From Collinsella sp. (lineage in GTDB: Bacteria > Actinomycetota > Coriobacteriia > Coriobacteriales > Coriobacteriaceae), in assembly GCA_019419485.1 (NCBI GenBank), contig DXZV01000001.1:2103-59070 (forward strand): DNA of 56,968 bases, in the 5' to 3' direction. This document shows, in pieces, positions 24,410-33,598 of this stretch. Each line of letters starts with the position of its first letter. Within the stretch, counting starts at the first letter, position 1. A model generated the notes under the pieces. The model made no database searches. It saw nothing but the letters and a program-made list of their open reading frames with translations, and was not told the DNA's origin. Position numbers and translations under genes: made by a program.

Positions 24410-25408
24410 TTATTCCTCGACCGGCGTGAGCACCATGACGGCGCGTGTGTTGCTCAGCGACAGCGAACGACAGGTCACAAGCGTAACGATCTTGGTTGCC
24501 GAAGCAGCGCGGTCGGTGGCGTCGCTCGCCACGGCCGAGGCGCCGTCGAGCATCTCGGACAGATAGTTCGTCAGTCCGTCGTCGCCTTCAAAGTTGGGCG
24601 TGCGCGCCTTGGCGTACGTATCCTCAACGACCTTGGTCGCCAGCGGACGCAGCTTATACGTCGCATCGCGTGTAATGTAGTACGCGTATTCCATGCTGTC
24701 GAATGTCGTCTGATCGGTCGTGTCCGAAATCACGTTGAACATCGAACCGTCGTTCATGTGGTGGCCGTAAATCGTGGTCTGCTGATCCACCATGCCCGGC
24801 GCGGTGTCATCGCTATCCAAGAAGATGGCACCCGAGGCGTTAGACGTGCCATCGAACAGCGTGTTGAGGTATTTGGAGTTGTTGTTGGTCTGCACCACGG
24901 GATAGTTGATGTTGGTTCCCGGCACGTAAATCCAACCCACAATCTCGGGGTTCGTCTGAGCAAGCGCATCAAAGTCGATAATCGGCACGCCGCTGGCGTC
25001 CTTATCGCTTACATATTGCTTCTCGATTTTCTGATACGAATCGCTCGCCTGCTTATAGCCAATCTGGGCATTAATAAAAATAGCGGCGGCGGCGACAATC
25101 AGACCGATACCGATGATGATGAGCAGAATGGGAATAATGGAGTGGCGCTTTTTGCGCGGCGGCTCGGTGCGATCCGACGGCGCGGCATGCGATGAAGACC
25201 GGGGCGGCTTCTTAGCGGAGCTATAAGACGAAGGACGATATGCGGCCGGCGCGTCCTGTCGACGATGCGTCGCCGGTGTCACGGGGCGCGGCGCGCGCGG
25301 CTGCTGAGGAGAGGATGTCCGACCCTGCTGTGCCGCACGGGCAGCACCCGGCTTCGACGGATCGGGAATCTGAGAAGCCTTGAATCGTTTTCCCTGATAA
25401 TCGGACAT
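24410..25408 (-). CDS. srtB: Class B sortase
   Basis: The 332-residue transpeptidase has a long Pro/Ser/Arg-rich cytosolic tail (1-88), one membrane anchor (about 90-112) and the catalytic domain. Catalytic residues are visible: His216 in IYGHHMNDGSMF, Cys313 in LVTCRS and Arg322 in NTRAVMVL. Class B members carry an extra helix pair before the Cys, which matches the segment about 265-300. It cleaves sorting signals and links proteins to peptidoglycan or builds pili. The GH31 protein 0.7 kb downstream ends in IPNTG plus a membrane anchor and is a candidate substrate, although class A or E enzymes elsewhere could serve it. AAGGAG precedes the start. Confidence 0.9.
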   Translation of the reverse strand: MSDYQGKRFKASQIPDPSKPGAARAAQQGRTSSPQQPRAPRPVTPATHRRQDAPAAYRPSSYSSAKKPPRSSSHAAPSDRTEPPRKKRHSIIPILLIIIGIGLIVAAAAIFINAQIGYKQASDSYQKIEKQYVSDKDASGVPIIDFDALAQTNPEIVGWIYVPGTNINYPVVQTNNNSKYLNTLFDGTSNASGAIFLDSDDTAPGMVDQQTTIYGHHMNDGSMFNVISDTTDQTTFDSMEYAYYITRDATYKLRPLATKVVEDTYAKARTPNFEGDDGLTNYLSEMLDGASAVASDATDRAASATKIVTLVTCRSLSLSNTRAVMVLTPVEE

Positions 25409-25443
25409 GGCTCTCCTTATACTGCGGTGAAACGGCGGAACGC

Positions 25444-25908
25444 TTAGGCGTCAGCCATCTCCTGCTTCATCTTCTCGATAACCTTGCGGTACTCGGGGTC
25501 GCAAGCACCCAGAATCTGTGTGGCATAGATGGCGGCGTTCTTGGCACCGTTGATGGCAACGCAGGCCACGGGCACGCCCGAAGGCATCTGCACCATCGAC
25601 AGCAGCGAATCCATACCGCCCAGGTCACTCGTCTTCATAGGCACGCCGATAACCGGCAGCGGCGTAAAGGCAGCCACGACACCACCCAAGTGAGCGGCCT
25701 TGCCGGCGGCGGCGATAATCACTTTGATACCGCGATCGGCGGCAGTCGAAGCCCAGTCGTGGACCTTCGCCGGCGTGCGGTGCGCGCTCGCAATGACGAG
25801 CTCATAGGGCACACCCAGTGCCTCGAGCTCGGCGGTGCAGCCTTCCATAACGCCCAGATCGGACTTGGAACCCATGATGATCCCGACAACCGGCTTCTGA
25901 TCTGCCAT
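25444..25908 (-). CDS. purE: 5-(carboxyamino)imidazole ribonucleotide mutase (PurE, class I)
   Basis: PurE moves the carboxyl group on carboxyaminoimidazole ribotide in purine synthesis. The 154-residue protein has GIIMGSKSDLGVMEG, the catalytic SAHRTPAK and AAGKAAHLGGVVAAFTPLPVIGVP. The partner purK is not adjacent. I chose the ATG at 25908 because AGGAGG is nine bases upstream; the ATG at 25914 is only three bases from it. It precedes the sortase gene by 35 bases on the same strand, which may be chance co-transcription. Confidence 0.95.
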   Translation of the reverse strand: MADQKPVVGIIMGSKSDLGVMEGCTAELEALGVPYELVIASAHRTPAKVHDWASTAADRGIKVIIAAAGKAAHLGGVVAAFTPLPVIGVPMKTSDLGGMDSLLSMVQMPSGVPVACVAINGAKNAAIYATQILGACDPEYRKVIEKMKQEMADA

Positions 25909-26125
25909 AAACATAGACCTCCTGTTGAGAGCGGTGACGCAGCGAATCCGCGACCCTTAACTGCAAATAATTCAAGTATAGCCACCGATGCCGATGTGTT
26001 CGGTGAGAGACGGAATGCTTTGCGAGATTAAGGCCGAAGGGTCGGAGCTTTCCGCCTACATTCAAAAAGCATGCCCACCGTCCTTGGGTGGGACGGCGGG
26101 CACGCTTGCTTAGCTGTTGCTGGGG

Positions 26126-29100
26126 CTACTTAGCCTTGCTGCGACGATGGAAGAAAGCGCCGATCGCGGCGATGATGGCGCCGAGACCACCGACGGTCAC
26201 GACGGTCGCCGCCGTCTGGTCGCCGGTATTGGGGATCGCCGAACCGTTCTTCTTGCTGCCCTGGGCCTTGTCGCCTGCGGGCTTGCCCGCCTGGTTGCCG
26301 CCGTTCGAGCCATTGCCGGAACCCTGGTTGCCCGAGCCGCCCTGGTTGCCGGAGTCGGCATCCCTGAGGCTCTCAATGGCCAGCTTGAGCTGGTCATAGG
26401 CCGCCTGGAGCTGGGTGTCGGAAGCATTCTCATCACCCAAGATGTCCTCGGCGTAGGTAATGGCATCCGTCAGGGCCTTGACAGACTCGTCCGTCTTGCC
26501 CCTGGTGTCAGTCTCCTTCGCCTGCTTGACCAGGGCCTTGAGCTGCTTCTTAGTCGGATTCTCGACCGGGACCACCGGGGTCTTCTCGAGCGCGCCGCGG
26601 GCGCTCTCGAGCGCCCTGAGCGCCTGGTCGACCTCGTCCTGCGTGGCGTCCTCATCGCTCAAGATGGCGCGGGCGCTCGCCAGGGCGTTCTCGAGCGCCG
26701 TCCAGGAGGCCTCGGTGTAGTCACCGGCCTTGAGGTCGCCGGCAGCAACCTCGGCATCAACCTTTTCGATCGCGGTAGCGAGATCATCCTTCGCCACCGG
26801 ATCGGGGACGGCCGTACCGTAGAACTTGAGCTCCGCCATGCTGCAGTAGGCATCAACGTCGCCACCGCCGGCGTGAATCACCTTGACGGTCACGTAGCGA
26901 CCGCGCGCGGCGCCAAAGCTCATCTGCTTCCAGTCGCCACGGTCGGTGAGCACGCGGCCGTCGTTGTCGAAGGCGAACGTACCCATCGACGCGGCGGTGC
27001 CCATCTCATAACCGTCGGCAGTGTCGGAGACCAGTATCTCGGCCTCGAAGATATCGCCGTTAGTGCCGCCGTCCTGGCGCGGCAGGAATGTAACGTCGGT
27101 GAGATCGTAGTCGCGGCCCAGGTCGACACTCAGATACTGGGGCATACCGGTCCCATGGGCCCAGTCGCTGTGCCAAAGCGTCCGCTCGTCGCCGTCGAGA
27201 GCGTTGACGGCGTTGCTGCCCTCGTAGTCGGCCTCACTCGAGAAGTCGGCCACCTTGACGTTCTTGCGGTTCTCGGGCGTGTTGATGAGGATCTTCTCAT
27301 CGACAGGGCGCATCTTGAGGCCGTCGATTGCCTTCTCGATCTTGGCAGTGGCGTCTGCGACATCCTTCTTGCTATAGCTGCCCTGGCCGCTGTCGAGGAG
27401 CTTCCGAGCCGCCTCGACCGCAGTGGTGAGAGCTGCATAGGAATCCTTGGTGTAGACGGACTCGCTGTAGCCCGCGGCCTTGGAAAGCGCTGCCACGAGC
27501 GCAGAGGTATCGACACCAGCCTTGACCTCGACCTCATAGGATGCGGTCTTGGAGGGGTCGAGTACCGACGCCACCGTGATCTTTGCCTTGCCGGCCTTGT
27601 TGGCACGCAGGTAGTAGCTCACGCTATCGCCAGCCTGAACAGCGGAGACGCTTACCACAGAGGGGTCGGAGCTCTCGACCGTCACATAGGGGTAGCCAGC
27701 GCTCTCAGGCGTAGCCTTGGCGTCGACGGGCGTAATGTCGCCTTCAAAGAACTCGGTCTGGTTCTTGCCTAGCTCGACACCCTCGATGGCCTCGACACCC
27801 TGCGTGTAGTTGAAGTTGACCTCACGCAGTGTGAGCATCTGGTCACCCGATGCCTCAAGCGGCGTGACCTCGACCTTGGTCGCCTTCTTGCCCTTGTTCT
27901 CGGCAGAGAGGTCAAAGGCGTAGCGAGCCAGGAAGGAATCGTACTCCCCGCCCGCGAACTCTTGGATCGAGCCATCCTCGAACGTCACGACGGCCTTGAT
28001 CTTCTGTACGGTTCCGTTGCCGCCGTTGCGGTTAACGACCTCGACGCTATCGAGTTTCGACGGCGTCTTAAATGCGAATGTCATCGTGGTGGGAAGCTTC
28101 ACGTAACTCGGTAGCTTACCCTCGCTGTCCCAGTTGCCACTCCAGTTCCACAGGAACTCAAAGCCGTTGTCGCCCTCGTTATTATCGAACAGCGCGTTAT
28201 AGCTCTTCTGCTGGATAAGTTTCTCGACGTTGGTCCCGTCGTCGGTCGTGAGCTCATCGTTGGTCATCGTGATGTTGAAGGCATCCTGGGCGTACTCGGC
28301 GACCGTTGGCTGAGGAACGTCCGGCATCGTCACCGTGCCGTCGCTCGCAAACTCAAGTGCGTCGCATGCCGGGCCGATAAGCCAAGATGTCGAGGGCAGT
28401 TCGACCTTTCCGGCGGTCTTGGCCTTGAGCTTGAAACTCGCCACCGCGCCAGTACCGTTGTAGAGCTTGCCATCGCCGCGGTTGGCAAAGGCGAGATTGA
28501 TAGTCTGCGTTCCGTCCACGAACTGGACCTTCTCGCGAGACAGGTTCTCCATGCCGGCAGTCGAGCCGTCCTGCGCGATGCTCTCGGACACAAACTCGAA
28601 CTGGTCGCTCTTGAAGTTGACGAGGGCGCCCAGGGCGTTGACGTTCTTGGCGTCGGCCGCATAGACATCAACGGTGATCTCATCACCGGCCTCGACCTCG
28701 GTCTTGCTCGGAATCACCGCGAGCGAACCTGCGACCTTGCCCTTTTGTTTAGTGCCGCCGTCAAGACCCGCCATGGTGAACGAGTAATCGTAGACGTCGT
28801 AAACGCCGTTATCGTTGAGGTCGGCGAAGTGGTCGCGGATCTGCGAACCGAACGTCGGGGTATCGGGCTCGCGATTCTCGAGGCCCAGATAGTTCTTCAT
28901 GTTGGAGTAGTCTCCGTCGGAGATCGTGGCCTTGTTGAGGTTGGAGCCCACGGCGAAGCCATCCGTGCCGTCGGTCTTGTAGATGGCAATCTCGGACGCG
29001 GAGAAGAAATTGCCGACCGAGGCGAGCGGTGTCATGCGCACGTAACGGGCGGCCACGGTGCCGTCAAACGCTACCGTCTTACAATCAGCGGAACGTGCCC

Positions 29101-32100
29101 AATCGACCTCCTGGCTCGTCCAGTGGACGCCATCGAGACTCGTCTCAACACGCATCTTGGTCACGGTGCCGTTGCCGGCGTCATCGCGCGGATAGTACTC
29201 GAGCTTATCGAGCTTGTAAGCGCGTCCATAGTCAACGGTAAGCGCCTTGCCCAGATCGTTGCCACCGGAGTGGAAACCGCCGTCGCCCGACTGGAACTCA
29301 TGGTCGAAGGCGAGCTCGGCCTTATGGCTGCCGTAAAGTGAGCCCTCCCAGGTGATTTCCTCGGCGTCGGGGACGTTCCGCCACGGATCGAGTGCGGAGT
29401 TCGCCTCGAGCACATCGCTCCAGGCGGAGTAACCTTCGGCGTTGCGCGAACGAATCTGGTAGGTGTGCTTGCTATTGTAGGCGAGGTCGGTGTGCGTGAA
29501 CTCGGCCGCATCACCCACGGCAAACACAGTGCCGTCGACCTTAAGGTCGTAGGAGGTAGCACCATCGACCTTTCCCCAGGTGAGCTTGATGCTCGTTGGG
29601 GTCGTGGCGTCCTCGGGGGCAGCAAGGTTCGTGGGTGCGGAGAGGTTCTCGTTGAGGCGATCGGCTGTGAGCGTGGCGTCGGCGTTCACGAAACCGCCCA
29701 GCTCAAGCGTCTGCGCCGCTGCAGCAGCATCGGTCTTCGCGAACTTGACGTAGACCTTGGGGTTCGTGGTGATCTTGGTGTTGTTGAAGCTCTCGCCCTG
29801 CTCGGCCTCGGTGCCGTCCGCATCGCTGCCGTAGTGGTTGAGGTTGGGGGTCTCGCTGTAGAAGTAGACCGCCTGGCCGGCCTCGGGGGTCGCGGCGTCA
29901 AAGGTCTCCTGCGAGTCGACCTCAACCACGTTGAGTGCGGATCCGCCGTTCTTGGCGACAACGCTCGTGGGCTTGGCGGACACATTGGCCACGAAGGTCG
30001 TGGTGCGGTTGGAGTCGTAGCCGTTGTAGCCGCCCTGCGAGGCCTCGGCGGTAAAGGTCGCGGTGCCGCCTGCGGCCTTGGAGCTGTAGACGGTGCTCAC
30101 ATGCTCACCGTAGGAGATATTGTCGATCGTGCCGTAGGAATCGTCCTCAGTCGTGTTGTTCTCGATGGAGGAGCCGTCGTCCTCGTACTGCGTAAAGGTG
30201 CCGTCGCCCTCGGTGGCGAAGAACTCGACGATACGCTGGCTGCGGTCGGTACCCTTGGTGTTGGTGTCGCTCACGGCCTCGGGGTTGTTGTTCTCGGCGT
30301 ACATCGGCACGATAGCGTTGGCCTTCACAAACAGCGGCAGCTTCCAAAGCGGAGCCTCGTAGTTGTTGAGAACCTGGCCGCCGCGATACTGCTTACCCGA
30401 GAAGTAATCGATCCAGATGGTGGGATTCTCGTCGGTGCCGTAGTTGGGGAGGTAAATCCCATTGCGAATGTCGTTGCCGTTCTCGTCTGCCTGGGTATCC
30501 TGATACACCGGTGCCACTAGGAAGTTCTCACCGAACATATACTGGTACTGCGTCGAAGTGCTTGCGGCGTACTCGGAGTTGTCGGAAAGCAGCATGGCGC
30601 GGATCATGGGCAGGCCGGCATCGCCGTTACCCGTGTCGATGTTGGCCGCCGAGGCCGCGCTCGTGTAGATATAGGGCATGAGCTGCGCCTTGAGCTTGAG
30701 GTAGAAGCGCGAGATGCCTGTGTAGGGATCGCCGTGCGTCATGGGCGATTTACGGTAGGTGCCCCAACCGTCCATGTCAAGCATAGAGGGCGTGAACGTC
30801 TTCCACTGGTAGTCACGCGCAGAGATGATGGGGTCGCCGCCAAAGATGCCATCCATGTCGGAGCCGATGTTGGGGTTGCCCGAAAGACTCTGACCGATAT
30901 ACGTGGGGATATGGAAGCGAATGTACTCCCAGTTACCGCCATACTGGTCGCCGGTCCAAATGCCACCAAAGCGCTGCGTGCCGGCCCAACCATCGAGCGT
31001 GATGATGTTGGGGCGCTTGTTAGCGCCGGTCGTCACCGTGTCATAAGCTGTCTTGATGCCATTAAGAGCAAAGGAGTAGCCAGATCCAACCCAGGCAACG
31101 TCGGTCTTAAGGGTAGTGATGCCTCCCGTCTTGACCTCGGCGTCGAAGTCGCGAAGCAGATGCCACGGGGTCTCAGGGTTGCTGTCGGGCTCAAGGTTGG
31201 ACTGGGTCCACAAGCCCGTGCTCACACCCTTGGAGTTGGCATACTCGGTGAACTTCTTAAGGTTGTCGACATTGGCACGCACAGCGTTAAGACGGTCGGC
31301 CGAGCTCGCTCCGTCGGAGTTGACGCCGCCGGTCTTGTAGTAACCGTTCTGGCCATAGCCGGCGCCGTAACCGTCGTTCGGCAGGAACCAGCCGAGCGGC
31401 ATGTCGTTGTCCTCGTAGTCATCGATAACCTGACGAGCAGAGAACTGGCGGTCGAAATCGGTCGCTTTCATGTTCTCGGTATCAACCGTAGGGCCCTCAC
31501 CGTTGAGCGTCTCGGCCGCAAGTGTGCCGTCGAGCTTGTAGCCCGTCGACATGCCAGACTCGTACTTAACGTCGCCCTTCTCGCTCGAGGACTTGCTGCC
31601 CTTGGTCTCCCACTTCTTTTGACCCGAGGTCGTTGACCAGCCATCACGGTTATAGGCATTAAGATGACCAAGGTAGAACCCGTACTCGGGCAGCAGTACC
31701 GGGTTACCGGTCACCTTGTAGTAGTCCTGCAGCATCTCGGTTGCCACGTTCGAAGCGCCCTCGTTGGTCGCCACGAAGTAGTAGGCATCAAACTCATTCT
31801 CGCTGTGCAAAGTCGTGACCGTCGATGAGTCCGTGGAACCGAAGTCGTAGGAACCCTCTGCAAACGTGTTTCGGAGTACGCCGTAGCCGTCACTCGTCCA
31901 ATAAAACGGGTTGGGCGAGGCAACGCCGCCATCGGTCCAGTTGTTCGTGTTGGAGATGGCGATGGTCTGGTTGGTGTGCAGGAAGCGTCCGTTCTGGGTG
32001 CCGCCGCCAAAGAAGTTCTCGGACTTCTCCTTGGCGAGCGTCTGGACGGTACCCTTCTTATCAAGGTCGAGGGACGCGGACTCGGAAACCACGACACGGT

Positions 32101-32539
32101 CGCCTGACTTGATACTCATCTTGCCAGTCGCCTTGTCCAGGATCACGGTCGCCTTTCCGCCGGTGATCTCGATAGTGTCGCCCTTGTCGGCAACCGTCGC
32201 ACTCGGCTTGCTGTAGGTGTCCGAGGTATCGGGCTGAGCCTGGATCTTAGCCGTGTGGGACTTACTACGCGGCGTGGCGTACTCGGAAAACTCACCCTTG
32301 GGGTCGACGTTATAACGGAAAATACCGTCCTCGAGGAACGTAATACGGCCCTTGATGCCGTCAGCGAAATCGATGTCGACGACATTCGAGGCAGACTGGG
32401 ACACGGTCGCCGAGTCGACGCCCTTGAGTGGCGTGGCAATCGCCTGCTGGGGATTGGCAAACACGAGCGTCGCTGCAGTGGCAACGAGGACCGCGCTTCC
32501 CTTCACCCACCGTTTCGTAAAAATGGAATTCCTGCGCAT
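26126..32539 (-). CDS. Giant sortase-anchored multidomain GH31 glycosidase
   Basis: The 2137-residue protein has a signal peptide (1-36), a GH31 N-terminal beta domain (about 40-270), a GH31 barrel (about 280-640) with candidate nucleophile Asp480 in TTLKTDVAW and acid/base Asp531 in IWTGDQYGG, beta-sandwich domains, Fn3 (about 966-1050), F5/8-type-C/CBM32 (about 1055-1190), a dockerin-like DLNDNGVYDVYDY (1240-1252), a cohesin-like domain (about 1265-1405), a further F5/8-like and an Ig-like domain, FIVAR (about 1680-1745), another F5/8-type-C (about 1755-1910), two FIVAR repeats (about 1917-2060), a Gly/Asn linker and a sorting signal IPNTG (2103-2107) with membrane segment and RRSKAK. The layout recalls GH31 alpha-N-acetylgalactosaminidases of mucin bacteria; substrate is inferred. 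AAAGGAG precedes the ATG at 32539. Confidence 0.9.
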   Translation of the reverse strand: MRRNSIFTKRWVKGSAVLVATAATLVFANPQQAIATPLKGVDSATVSQSASNVVDIDFADGIKGRITFLEDGIFRYNVDPKGEFSEYATPRSKSHTAKIQAQPDTSDTYSKPSATVADKGDTIEITGGKATVILDKATGKMSIKSGDRVVVSESASLDLDKKGTVQTLAKEKSENFFGGGTQNGRFLHTNQTIAISNTNNWTDGGVASPNPFYWTSDGYGVLRNTFAEGSYDFGSTDSSTVTTLHSENEFDAYYFVATNEGASNVATEMLQDYYKVTGNPVLLPEYGFYLGHLNAYNRDGWSTTSGQKKWETKGSKSSSEKGDVKYESGMSTGYKLDGTLAAETLNGEGPTVDTENMKATDFDRQFSARQVIDDYEDNDMPLGWFLPNDGYGAGYGQNGYYKTGGVNSDGASSADRLNAVRANVDNLKKFTEYANSKGVSTGLWTQSNLEPDSNPETPWHLLRDFDAEVKTGGITTLKTDVAWVGSGYSFALNGIKTAYDTVTTGANKRPNIITLDGWAGTQRFGGIWTGDQYGGNWEYIRFHIPTYIGQSLSGNPNIGSDMDGIFGGDPIISARDYQWKTFTPSMLDMDGWGTYRKSPMTHGDPYTGISRFYLKLKAQLMPYIYTSAASAANIDTGNGDAGLPMIRAMLLSDNSEYAASTSTQYQYMFGENFLVAPVYQDTQADENGNDIRNGIYLPNYGTDENPTIWIDYFSGKQYRGGQVLNNYEAPLWKLPLFVKANAIVPMYAENNNPEAVSDTNTKGTDRSQRIVEFFATEGDGTFTQYEDDGSSIENNTTEDDSYGTIDNISYGEHVSTVYSSKAAGGTATFTAEASQGGYNGYDSNRTTTFVANVSAKPTSVVAKNGGSALNVVEVDSQETFDAATPEAGQAVYFYSETPNLNHYGSDADGTEAEQGESFNNTKITTNPKVYVKFAKTDAAAAAQTLELGGFVNADATLTADRLNENLSAPTNLAAPEDATTPTSIKLTWGKVDGATSYDLKVDGTVFAVGDAAEFTHTDLAYNSKHTYQIRSRNAEGYSAWSDVLEANSALDPWRNVPDAEEITWEGSLYGSHKAELAFDHEFQSGDGGFHSGGNDLGKALTVDYGRAYKLDKLEYYPRDDAGNGTVTKMRVETSLDGVHWTSQEVDWARSADCKTVAFDGTVAARYVRMTPLASVGNFFSASEIAIYKTDGTDGFAVGSNLNKATISDGDYSNMKNYLGLENREPDTPTFGSQIRDHFADLNDNGVYDVYDYSFTMAGLDGGTKQKGKVAGSLAVIPSKTEVEAGDEITVDVYAADAKNVNALGALVNFKSDQFEFVSESIAQDGSTAGMENLSREKVQFVDGTQTINLAFANRGDGKLYNGTGAVASFKLKAKTAGKVELPSTSWLIGPACDALEFASDGTVTMPDVPQPTVAEYAQDAFNITMTNDELTTDDGTNVEKLIQQKSYNALFDNNEGDNGFEFLWNWSGNWDSEGKLPSYVKLPTTMTFAFKTPSKLDSVEVVNRNGGNGTVQKIKAVVTFEDGSIQEFAGGEYDSFLARYAFDLSAENKGKKATKVEVTPLEASGDQMLTLREVNFNYTQGVEAIEGVELGKNQTEFFEGDITPVDAKATPESAGYPYVTVESSDPSVVSVSAVQAGDSVSYYLRANKAGKAKITVASVLDPSKTASYEVEVKAGVDTSALVAALSKAAGYSESVYTKDSYAALTTAVEAARKLLDSGQGSYSKKDVADATAKIEKAIDGLKMRPVDEKILINTPENRKNVKVADFSSEADYEGSNAVNALDGDERTLWHSDWAHGTGMPQYLSVDLGRDYDLTDVTFLPRQDGGTNGDIFEAEILVSDTADGYEMGTAASMGTFAFDNDGRVLTDRGDWKQMSFGAARGRYVTVKVIHAGGGDVDAYCSMAELKFYGTAVPDPVAKDDLATAIEKVDAEVAAGDLKAGDYTEASWTALENALASARAILSDEDATQDEVDQALRALESARGALEKTPVVPVENPTKKQLKALVKQAKETDTRGKTDESVKALTDAITYAEDILGDENASDTQLQAAYDQLKLAIESLRDADSGNQGGSGNQGSGNGSNGGNQAGKPAGDKAQGSKKNGSAIPNTGDQTAATVVTVGGLGAIIAAIGAFFHRRSKAK

Positions 32540-32579
32540 CTGGTCTCCTTTCTTCCGACATGCTGAGGTGCCGAGGACG

Positions 32580-32588
32580 CCCCCCCCC
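32580..32588. repeat. Run of nine C (G on the coding strand) in the GH31 leader
   Basis: Nine consecutive C bases lie about 41 bases before the GH31 start codon, between the likely promoter and the ribosome-binding site. Such tracts change length by polymerase slippage. Confidence 0.9.
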
Positions 32589-32617
32589 GGCAGCATGGGA
32601 AAACGTATCAAACGGAG

Positions 32618-32629
32618 ATGTTCGGTACA
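32618..32629 (-). promoter_or_regulatory. Shared motif ATGTTCGGTACA upstream of GH31
   Basis: The 12-base sequence occurs identically at 36951-36962 upstream of the PTS operon, in the same orientation relative to the gene (TGTACCGAACAT on the coding strand). A weak -10 box (TACGTT, 32607-32602) lies 17 bases from its ATGTAC, so it may overlap the -35 region. Nearby is the palindrome CTGGTAGTAACCAG (32668-32681). Confidence 0.55.
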
Positions 32630-32865
32630 TTCCGCACAATGGGGGCCACCCGTTACCAAGGGGCCAACTGGTAGTAACCAGATAGCCACCTACTAGGTCA
32701 TATCAACATATGGGAGCACTTGCGCACCCAAGTTCGGAATTCTCCCAGCGGCAGCAAAATAAGCGTCAACGGCAAGGTGGGCTTAATAAGCCATACCAAT
32801 TGGTTCTTCAGTCAAATACCAATCTAGCAAAAATGTACTGTTTGTCTGGTATTACACAGACCATA

Positions 32866-32911
32866 CCTTTCCCTCGGGAACTGGGCTTCGCGAAGTTTCC
32901 CGAGGGAAAGG
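32866..32911. repeat. Hairpin element with CTTCGCGAAG loop (copy 1)
   Basis: A 15-bp stem CCTTTCCCTCGGGAA (32866-32880) with its complement (32897-32911) carries the loop CTGGGCTTCGCGAAGT. A second copy in the opposite orientation is at 38110-38153, with the same loop and a stem that differs by two compensated base pairs. It lies in the 514-base gap between the GH31 and marR genes; the rest of that gap holds the palindromes ACCAATTGGT (32795) and CTGGTAGTAACCAG (32668) and no gene. Confidence 0.8.
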
Positions 32912-33053
32912 CTCAGCCGCCATCCTGCAACCTACCGGGGATTGCCATGACGTACGTTGGCTGATTTGGTTTGGAATGAGATGTTGACGGTGGCTGATGG
33001 GCACAACTGTCCCGGGTGCATTTCAAGATGCACCTAAATGTCTGTCTTTATCC

Positions 33054-33530
33054 TTATAGATTGTCCAGGTAGTCGTCGGCATCATAGGTAAGGCTGTAAG
33101 CTTTATTCAGGATGCGCACGAGCTCCTGGGCATCGTGCTCGCCGAGCGCCGAGAGTTGTTTCGAGAGCGATGCCACACTCTCGGCATTTTTTTTCGCCGC
33201 GAAATCACGGCCTTCCTCGGTAATGCTCACCAGCACACGCCGACGATCGTTTGGATCAGTCCTGCGCTGAACGTAACCCTTACTCTCGAGTGAATCCAAG
33301 ATATGCGACATGCGCGCACGGGAGAATTTCAGCTTCTTGGCAATCTCAGAGGGAATGACATCACCGTCAATACCCGATAGATACTGTAAAACCGGTGCCT
33401 CGCCCACACTGGCGCCGCCGGCAGCACTCAAGGATCCCTTGGCAAGGGAACGTGAGTACACAATCAGTTTTCGAGCGACGTCATCGTAATCCACTGGGGA
33501 TATTGTCCTTTGCAACTCTAGAAGGGCCAT
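33054..33530 (-). CDS. MarR-family transcriptional regulator
   Basis: The 158-residue protein has the winged-helix core of MarR: VLQYLSGIDGDVIPSEIAKKLKFSRARMSHILDSLESKGYVQRRTDPNDRRRVLVSITEEG (given here as its domain, residues about 46-106), with the D-x-R-R wing. MarR proteins act as dimers and usually respond to small ligands or sense substrates. Its neighbours are the GH31 gene (downstream) and a small membrane protein and PTS (upstream). The gap before its start contains a 17-base motif nearly identical to one in front of the PTS operon, which suggests that it, or a shared regulator, controls both. Confidence 0.9.
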   Translation of the reverse strand: MALLELQRTISPVDYDDVARKLIVYSRSLAKGSLSAAGGASVGEAPVLQYLSGIDGDVIPSEIAKKLKFSRARMSHILDSLESKGYVQRRTDPNDRRRVLVSITEEGRDFAAKKNAESVASLSKQLSALGEHDAQELVRILNKAYSLTYDADDYLDNL

Positions 33531-33535
33531 AAAAC

Positions 33536-33569
33536 CGTCATTTGCCGTACATTAGTTAACATTCGCAAC
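33536..33569 (-). promoter_or_regulatory. Operator-like region of marR
   Basis: On the coding strand GTTGCGAATGTTAACTA (33569-33553) is directly followed by ATGTACGGCAAAT. The first matches the PTS site GTTGCGAACGGTAACTA (36971-36987) at 15 of 17 bases; the second resembles the TGTACCGAACAT motif of GH31 and PTS. Both lie within 40 bases of the marR start codon. Confidence 0.55.
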
Positions 33570-33598
33570 AATTATTTATGATACCCCAACGCGGAAGT

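Noticed and set aside
32710..32964. An 84-codon open frame on the plus strand between GH31 and marR
   Set aside because: No ribosome site, it runs through the hairpin element at 32866, and its composition is not that of a coding region here.
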